From assembly GCF_004134905.2 (NCBI RefSeq), contig NZ_SDPQ02000001.1, positions 186,001-250,000 of the forward strand: a stretch of 64,000 bases of DNA, written 5' to 3'. The stretch comes from Aeromicrobium ginsengisoli. GTDB lineage: Bacteria > Actinomycetota > Actinomycetes > Propionibacteriales > Nocardioidaceae. Within the stretch, counting starts at the first letter, position 1. Every line of letters starts with the position of its first letter. The notes below the pieces were generated by a model. That model ran no database searches. It saw nothing but the letters and a program-made list of their open reading frames with translations, and was not told the origin of the DNA. A program made the translations under genes and the position numbers. Of this stretch, positions 60,080 to 64,000 are shown one piece after another.

Positions 60080-61582
60080 TCATCGCCCTGTGATGGCGGC
60101 GAACAGCTCGCTGGCGGTGTTGCTGGTCTCGAAGAGCCGACCGACGTGCTCGGCGGTGCCACGCAGCGGTTCCATCGTCGGGATGCGCTGCAGGGAGTCC
60201 TGGCCGGGCAGGTCGAAGATCACCGAGTCCCACGACGCGGCGGCGATGTCCTTGGAGAACTTCGCGAGGCACATGCCGCGGAAGTAGGCCCTGGTGTCGC
60301 GCGGCGGGTCGGTGACGGTGGCGGCGATCTGGTCGTCGGTCAGCAGCCGGTCCATGCGGTTGGTGCGGATGAGCTGGTGATAGAGCCCCTTGTGCAGCCG
60401 GATGTCGTGGTACTGGACGTCGACGAGGTGCAGCTTGGCGTGATCCCAGTCGAGGCCGTCGCGCTCGCGATAGCGCTCGAGGAGCGCGAGCTTGGCGACC
60501 CAGTCGAGCTCGCGGACGCACTCCATCGGGTCGCGGGCGAGCCGGTCCAGCACGCTCTCCCACCGGCGCAGGACGTCGTCGGTCTGCTCGTCGGATCCCT
60601 CGCGGGCGACGAACTCCTTGGCGAGGCGGAGGTACTCCCCCTGCAGCTCGAGCGCCGTGACGGTGCGGCCGTCCTCGAGCTCGACCTTCTGCGTCAGCGT
60701 CGGATCGTACGAGATGTCGTGCAGCGCGGTGACCGGCGCCGACAGGGCGAGGCTGCGGGTCAGGAAGCCCGCCTCGATCATCGCGAGGACGATCGACGTG
60801 GTGCCGTGCTTGAGGTAGATCGCGGTCTCGGAGCAGTTGGCGTCGCCGATGATGACATGCAGCCGGCGATACTTCTTGGGGTCGGCGTGCGGCTCGTCGC
60901 GGGTGTTGATGATGGGCCGCTTGAGCGTCGTCTCGAGCCCAACACCGACCTCGAAGTAGTCGGCGCGCTGGCTGATCTGGAACGCGTGGACGCTGCCGTC
61001 CTGCTTCTGACCGACGCGGCCGGCGCCCGTGAACACCTGGCGGGACACGAAGAACGGCGTGAGGTGCTCGACGATCTGGTCGAACGGCACGTCGCGGCGC
61101 ATGAGGTAGTTCTCGTGCGCCCCATAGGAGGCGCCCTTGTTGTCGACGTTGTTCTTGTAGAGCACGATCGGCGCGGTGCCGGGAATCTTGGCCGCGAGCT
61201 CGGCACCCAGGCGCATGACGTTCTCGCCGGCCTTCTCCCACAACACGACGTCGAGCGGGTTCGTGACCTCGGGGCTCGAGTACTCCGGGTGCGCGTGGTC
61301 GACGTAGAGCCGGGCGCCGTTGGTCAGGATGATGTTGGCGAGGCCCATGTCCTCGTCGGTCAGCTGCGACGGGTCGGCGACCTCACGACTCAGGTCGAAC
61401 CCCCGGGCGTCACGCAGCGGGTTCTCCTCCTCGAAGTCCCACCGCGCCCTGCGGGTCAGCCCGTGCGCTGCGGCGTACGAGTTGACGACGTGCGTCGACG
61501 CGACCATCGGGTTGGCGTGCGGCTGGCCCTGCACCGCGATGCCGTACTCGACCTCACTCCCCTGCACGCGCCTCACTGTCAT
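60080..61582 (-). CDS. dop: Dop, Pup deamidase/depupylase
   Basis: A 500-residue PafA paralogue that deamidates Pup's terminal Gln and removes Pup from substrates. Diagnostic: [44 protein letters not shown], and [35 protein letters not shown] 61582 overlaps the TetR gene end by 29 bp; a later start would remove conserved residues. The transglycosylase gene follows it instead of pup, and mpa/arc is not upstream of it. Confidence 0.95.
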   Translation of the reverse strand: MTVRRVQGSEVEYGIAVQGQPHANPMVASTHVVNSYAAAHGLTRRARWDFEEENPLRDARGFDLSREVADPSQLTDEDMGLANIILTNGARLYVDHAHPEYSSPEVTNPLDVVLWEKAGENVMRLGAELAAKIPGTAPIVLYKNNVDNKGASYGAHENYLMRRDVPFDQIVEHLTPFFVSRQVFTGAGRVGQKQDGSVHAFQISQRADYFEVGVGLETTLKRPIINTRDEPHADPKKYRRLHVIIGDANCSETAIYLKHGTTSIVLAMIEAGFLTRSLALSAPVTALHDISYDPTLTQKVELEDGRTVTALELQGEYLRLAKEFVAREGSDEQTDDVLRRWESVLDRLARDPMECVRELDWVAKLALLERYRERDGLDWDHAKLHLVDVQYHDIRLHKGLYHQLIRTNRMDRLLTDDQIAATVTDPPRDTRAYFRGMCLAKFSKDIAAASWDSVIFDLPGQDSLQRIPTMEPLRGTAEHVGRLFETSNTASELFAAITGR

Positions 61583-62201
61583 GCGCCCAGCCTACGGTCC
61601 CCGGGGTGGCGTCACGCGCGGTGACACCGTCTGCGACGAGGCGGCCGACCAGGGCGCGGGCATCGGCCATCGCTTCGGGCTGCGCGCCGGCGGTGAGCTG
61701 CACGATGGCGCCCTCGTGCACCAGAGCGACCTCGCGGCCCCGGCGCTCGGCGTCCGGGATGTCCAGCTCGCCGATGAGCCCGATGTAGTAGTCGCGGGTC
61801 CAGATCTTCTCCTCGGCGATGATCGGCAGGCCATCGTGCCCCGTGCCGGCCAGCTCGGCGTACGCGTTGACGAACCCGCACCCGCGGGAGTTGACCGCCA
61901 TCCAGCTGCCCAGCGCGTCGAGCACCGCCAGGACCCGGTCCGGGCCCGGCACAGGCTGGTGCTCCTCGACGTAGGCCGTCGCGTAGTCGTGCCACCGGTC
62001 GCACCGCTGCCGCAGGTAGGCCGTGATGAGGCCGTCCTTGGACCCGAACCGGTCGTAGATCGTCTTCTTCGTCGTCTCGGCCTCTTCGGCGATGCGCTCG
62101 ACCCCGACGGCTCGCAGCCCGTGTTCGTAGAACAGCCCAGCTGCGGTGTCGAGGATGCGGTGCGCGGTGGGAGTCATGGTCGGCTGGGTGACAGTGGTCA
62201 T
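61554..62201 (-). CDS. TetR-family transcriptional regulator
   Basis: A 215-residue TetR regulator: helix-turn-helix [32 protein letters not shown] (about 24-55). AAGGAG seven bases before ATG 62201 decides the start; a longer frame to 62261 crosses the palindrome. It is divergent from the EamA exporter gene and shares its operator. The 3' end overlaps dop by 29 bp, so some dop transcription may come from this promoter. Confidence 0.88.
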   Translation of the reverse strand: MTTVTQPTMTPTAHRILDTAAGLFYEHGLRAVGVERIAEEAETTKKTIYDRFGSKDGLITAYLRQRCDRWHDYATAYVEEHQPVPGPDRVLAVLDALGSWMAVNSRGCGFVNAYAELAGTGHDGLPIIAEEKIWTRDYYIGLIGELDIPDAERRGREVALVHEGAIVQLTAGAQPEAMADARALVGRLVADGVTARDATPGTVGWAHDSEARAGE

Positions 62202-62231
62202 ACGAACTCCTTCGGTTACTACACTGCAAGT

Positions 62232-62245
62232 ATACCGACCGGTAT
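62232..62245. promoter_or_regulatory. TetR operator between the TetR and EamA genes
   Basis: Palindrome ATACCG-AC-CGGTAT, a common TetR-type site. On the minus strand TATACT overlaps it as a -10 for tetR, and on the plus strand TATGTT (62243-62248) may be the EamA -10. A TetR dimer here would repress both genes. Confidence 0.7.
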
Positions 62246-62259
62246 GTTTCTGTGACGGC

Positions 62260-63177
62260 ATGCCGACAGATCAACGCTCGCGGGTCCTGCCATCCATCGC
62301 GCTCGTCGTCTTGTGGAGCTCTGGTTTCATCGGGGCCGAGCTCGGCACGCGCCAGGCACCCGCCTCGGCCCTGCTCGCCTGGCGCTATCTCGTCGCCGGA
62401 GGGATCCTCGTCGCACTGTGCGTGTGGCGGCGGGAACACATCGACCGGTCCGGCATCCGCCGGCAGGTGGTGCTCGGTCTCCTGTGCCAAGCGGCCTACC
62501 TGGGCATGACGGTGAGTGGCGTCGGCCTCGGCGTGCCGTCGGGCACGTCTGCCCTGGTCGCCTCGATGCAGCCCTTGGTGGTCATCGCCCTGGCGGCGCT
62601 CGTGCTGGCCGAGCGCGCACGCATCGCGCAGTTGCTGGGACTCGGCCTGGGCCTCACGGGTGTGCTGCTGGTGGTCGGCGGCGACCTCGAGTCGGGCAAC
62701 GCGCCGTGGTGGGCGTACGGCCTCCCGTTCGCCGGGATGCTCTCGCTCTCGCTGGGCACGGTGCTCCAGCAGCGATGGCGGCCCAAGGAGTCGGTGCTGG
62801 CCTCGATCACGGTCCAGACGATCGCCGCCGCCGGGGCGTTCTGGTTGCTGGCACTCCTCGAGGGGACTGCGGGCTCTCCGACTCCCCCGGCATTCTGGGT
62901 CGCCATCGCGTGGGTCGTCCTGCTCTCGAGCTTCGGGGGCTACGGGACGTATCTGTTCGTCAGTCGTACGCAAGGGGCCACCCACGCCAGCACCCTGCTC
63001 TACCTCACACCCCCGACCACGATGGTCTGGGCAGCCCTGATGTTCGGCGATCAGCTCTCGCGTGCTGGATTGGTCGGCATGGGCGTCTCGGCGGTCGGAG
63101 TGATCGTGGCGCTCAGGTCGGCGAGCCGGTCCCGTCGCGATGCGTCTTTGGTCTCATCGGCGAGCGCGAGCTCGTGA
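62260..63177 (+). CDS. EamA/DMT-family exporter
   Basis: A 305-residue membrane protein with ten predicted helices in two EamA halves. Second-half text VQTIAAAGAFWLLALLEG and SFGGYGTYLFVSRTQGATHASTLLYLTPPTTMVWAALMFGDQ is typical. It would export a small metabolite or drug under TetR control. ATG 62260 is used; the longer upstream frame crosses the promoter. The ligand is unknown. Confidence 0.88.
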   Translation: MPTDQRSRVLPSIALVVLWSSGFIGAELGTRQAPASALLAWRYLVAGGILVALCVWRREHIDRSGIRRQVVLGLLCQAAYLGMTVSGVGLGVPSGTSALVASMQPLVVIALAALVLAERARIAQLLGLGLGLTGVLLVVGGDLESGNAPWWAYGLPFAGMLSLSLGTVLQQRWRPKESVLASITVQTIAAAGAFWLLALLEGTAGSPTPPAFWVAIAWVVLLSSFGGYGTYLFVSRTQGATHASTLLYLTPPTTMVWAALMFGDQLSRAGLVGMGVSAVGVIVALRSASRSRRDASLVSSASASS

Positions 63178-63204
63178 ACGGATTCGGAGACCGCTAAGGT
63201 GGTA

Positions 63205-63219
63205 GTTGCGCAACGCAAC
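63205..63219 (+). promoter_or_regulatory. Inverted repeat upstream of the MFS efflux gene
   Basis: GTTGCG-CAA-CGCAAC, a perfect 6-bp-arm repeat 15 bases before the GTG start. The layout suits MarR- or TetR-type repression of the pump; no such gene is next to it in this window. Confidence 0.55.
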
Positions 63220-63234
63220 CATCTGGAGGTCTGA

Positions 63235-64000
63235 GTGAGCGTCGGAGCATCGAGCAGGACCACGAGTCGCTGGGGACGCGATCACCCGCACTACCGATGG
63301 ATCGCGCTCTCCAACACGACGCTGGGCGTCCTGATGGTGACGATCAACTCGTCGATCGTGATCATCTCCCTGCCGGCGATCTTCCGTGGCCTGCACCTCA
63401 ATCCCCTCGAGCCCGGCAACGTCGGCTATCTGCTGTGGCTGCTCATGGGATTCCTGCTCGTGTCTGCGGTGTTCGTCGTGACATTCGGCCGCCTCGGCGA
63501 CATGTATGGCCGTGTGAAGATCTACAACCTCGGCTTCATCGTCTTCGCGATCTCTTCGGTCGCGACGGCGCTCGATCCTCTCGACGTCGGCGCCGGAGCC
63601 ATGTGGTTGATCCTGTGGCGCGTCCTACAGGGCATCGGAGGCGCCATGCTGTTCGCGAACTCGACGGCGATCCTGGCCGACGCCTTCCCAGCCACGCAGC
63701 GCGGCATGGCGCTCGGCATCAACCAGGTCTCGGCCATTGCCGGGTCCTTCCTCGGCCTCGTCATCGGCGGACTCCTGTCCGAGTGGCACTGGCGTGCGGT
63801 GTTCTGGGTCAGCGTCCCGTTCGGCGTCCTCGGCGCGGTGTGGTCCTGGAAGTCGTTGCAGGAGCTGGGCGAGAGGCGCCCCGGCAAGCTCGACATCCCG
63901 GGCAACCTGACCTTCGCCGTCGGGCTCTCCGCTGTCCTCGCCGCGATCACGTACGGCATCCAGCCCTACGGCGGGCACACCATGGGGTGGCTCAACCCGT
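63235..64000 (+). CDS. MFS (DHA2-type) multidrug efflux transporter, 3' truncated by the window
   Basis: 255 codons are visible from GTG 63235, with GGAGG 7 bases upstream. Helices include NTTLGVLMVTINSSIVIISLPAIF, a DHA2 signature-like opening, GRLGDMYGRVKIYNLGF (loop 2-3 motif) and LWRVLQGIGGAMLFANSTAIL (motif C region). It is a probable 14-helix drug exporter. The open frame runs off the end at 64000. Confidence 0.88.
   Translation, partial: MSVGASSRTTSRWGRDHPHYRWIALSNTTLGVLMVTINSSIVIISLPAIFRGLHLNPLEPGNVGYLLWLLMGFLLVSAVFVVTFGRLGDMYGRVKIYNLGFIVFAISSVATALDPLDVGAGAMWLILWRVLQGIGGAMLFANSTAILADAFPATQRGMALGINQVSAIAGSFLGLVIGGLLSEWHWRAVFWVSVPFGVLGAVWSWKSLQELGERRPGKLDIPGNLTFAVGLSAVLAAITYGIQPYGGHTMGWLNP

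Noticed and set aside
60030..61241. 403-codon minus-strand frame inside dop
   Set aside because: Out-of-frame shadow of dop; very rich in Arg, with no motif.
1..64000. CRISPR arrays, insertion sequences, prophage or integrase genes
   Set aside because: No regularly spaced direct repeats, transposase, integrase or phage structural motifs were found in the translated frames or by eye.

Overview
The window is GC-rich, densely packed chromosomal DNA from an actinobacterium. The best guess is the Nocardioidaceae (Nocardioides or Aeromicrobium-like). The evidence is RbpA, a complete Pup-proteasome gene set (dop, pup, prcB, prcA, pafA, pafB, pafC) followed by tatA, tatC and a helY-type helicase in the order known from Mycobacterium, a separate but coupled lnt/ppm pair, ECF41- and ECF42-type sigma factors, and frequent GTG starts with 4-bp ATGA/GTGA overlaps. 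No rRNA, prophage, insertion sequence or CRISPR array was seen. The genus is inference.

Region 1 (1-11.8 kb) holds mixed housekeeping and accessory genes: a YciO-type protein, a hydrolase, VOC proteins, an exporter, a DNA glycosylase, a P450 with its own 3Fe-4S ferredoxin, an ArsR/SRPBCC operon with two matching inverted-repeat operators, and a class F sortase.

Region 2 (11.8-17.2 kb) is the standout: a glycopeptide-resistance (van) locus. It has vanS-vanR, a vanY-type D,D-carboxypeptidase, the vanH-vanA operon ending in a GTGA-coupled 37-residue membrane ORF, and a divergent vanX. All three structural transcripts (vanY, vanHA, vanX) carry the same leader: TATCGTC, then the inverted repeat CGTAT-N10-ATACG, then 33-34 nt to the ATG. 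VanH makes D-lactate, VanA joins it to D-Ala, VanX destroys D-Ala-D-Ala and VanY trims residual D-Ala ends. VanRS presumably controls all of them through the shared operator.

Region 3 (17.2-24 kb) has a YCII/ECF42 sigma pair with recognisable target promoters, oxidoreductase-like genes, an unknown two-gene membrane cassette, and a 28-bp dif-like site next to a frameshifted acetyltransferase. If the dif site is genuine, this window spans the replication terminus.

Region 4 (24-46.7 kb) has a UvrA-like ABC ATPase, a fatty acid desaturase, an XRE-MurA fusion with an operator between its -35 and -10 boxes, an ECF41 sigma/carboxymuconolactone decarboxylase pair with divergent ECF41-type promoters, rbpA behind a textbook SigR/SigH promoter, tRNA-Gly(TCC), the lipoprotein/mannosyl pair lnt-ppm, an M24 peptidase, a secreted M28 peptidase and a 5'-3' exonuclease.

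Region 5 (46.7-61.6 kb) is a long minus-strand block: helY, a diacylglycerol kinase, tatC-tatA, pafC-pafB, a lipoprotein FKBP isomerase, pafA, DedA and PAP2 membrane genes, prcA-prcB-pup, a lytic transglycosylase and dop. The proteasomal ATPase (mpa/arc), usually beside dop, is not here. The window ends with a TetR regulator, a divergent EamA exporter with a shared palindrome, and the start of an MFS efflux pump.
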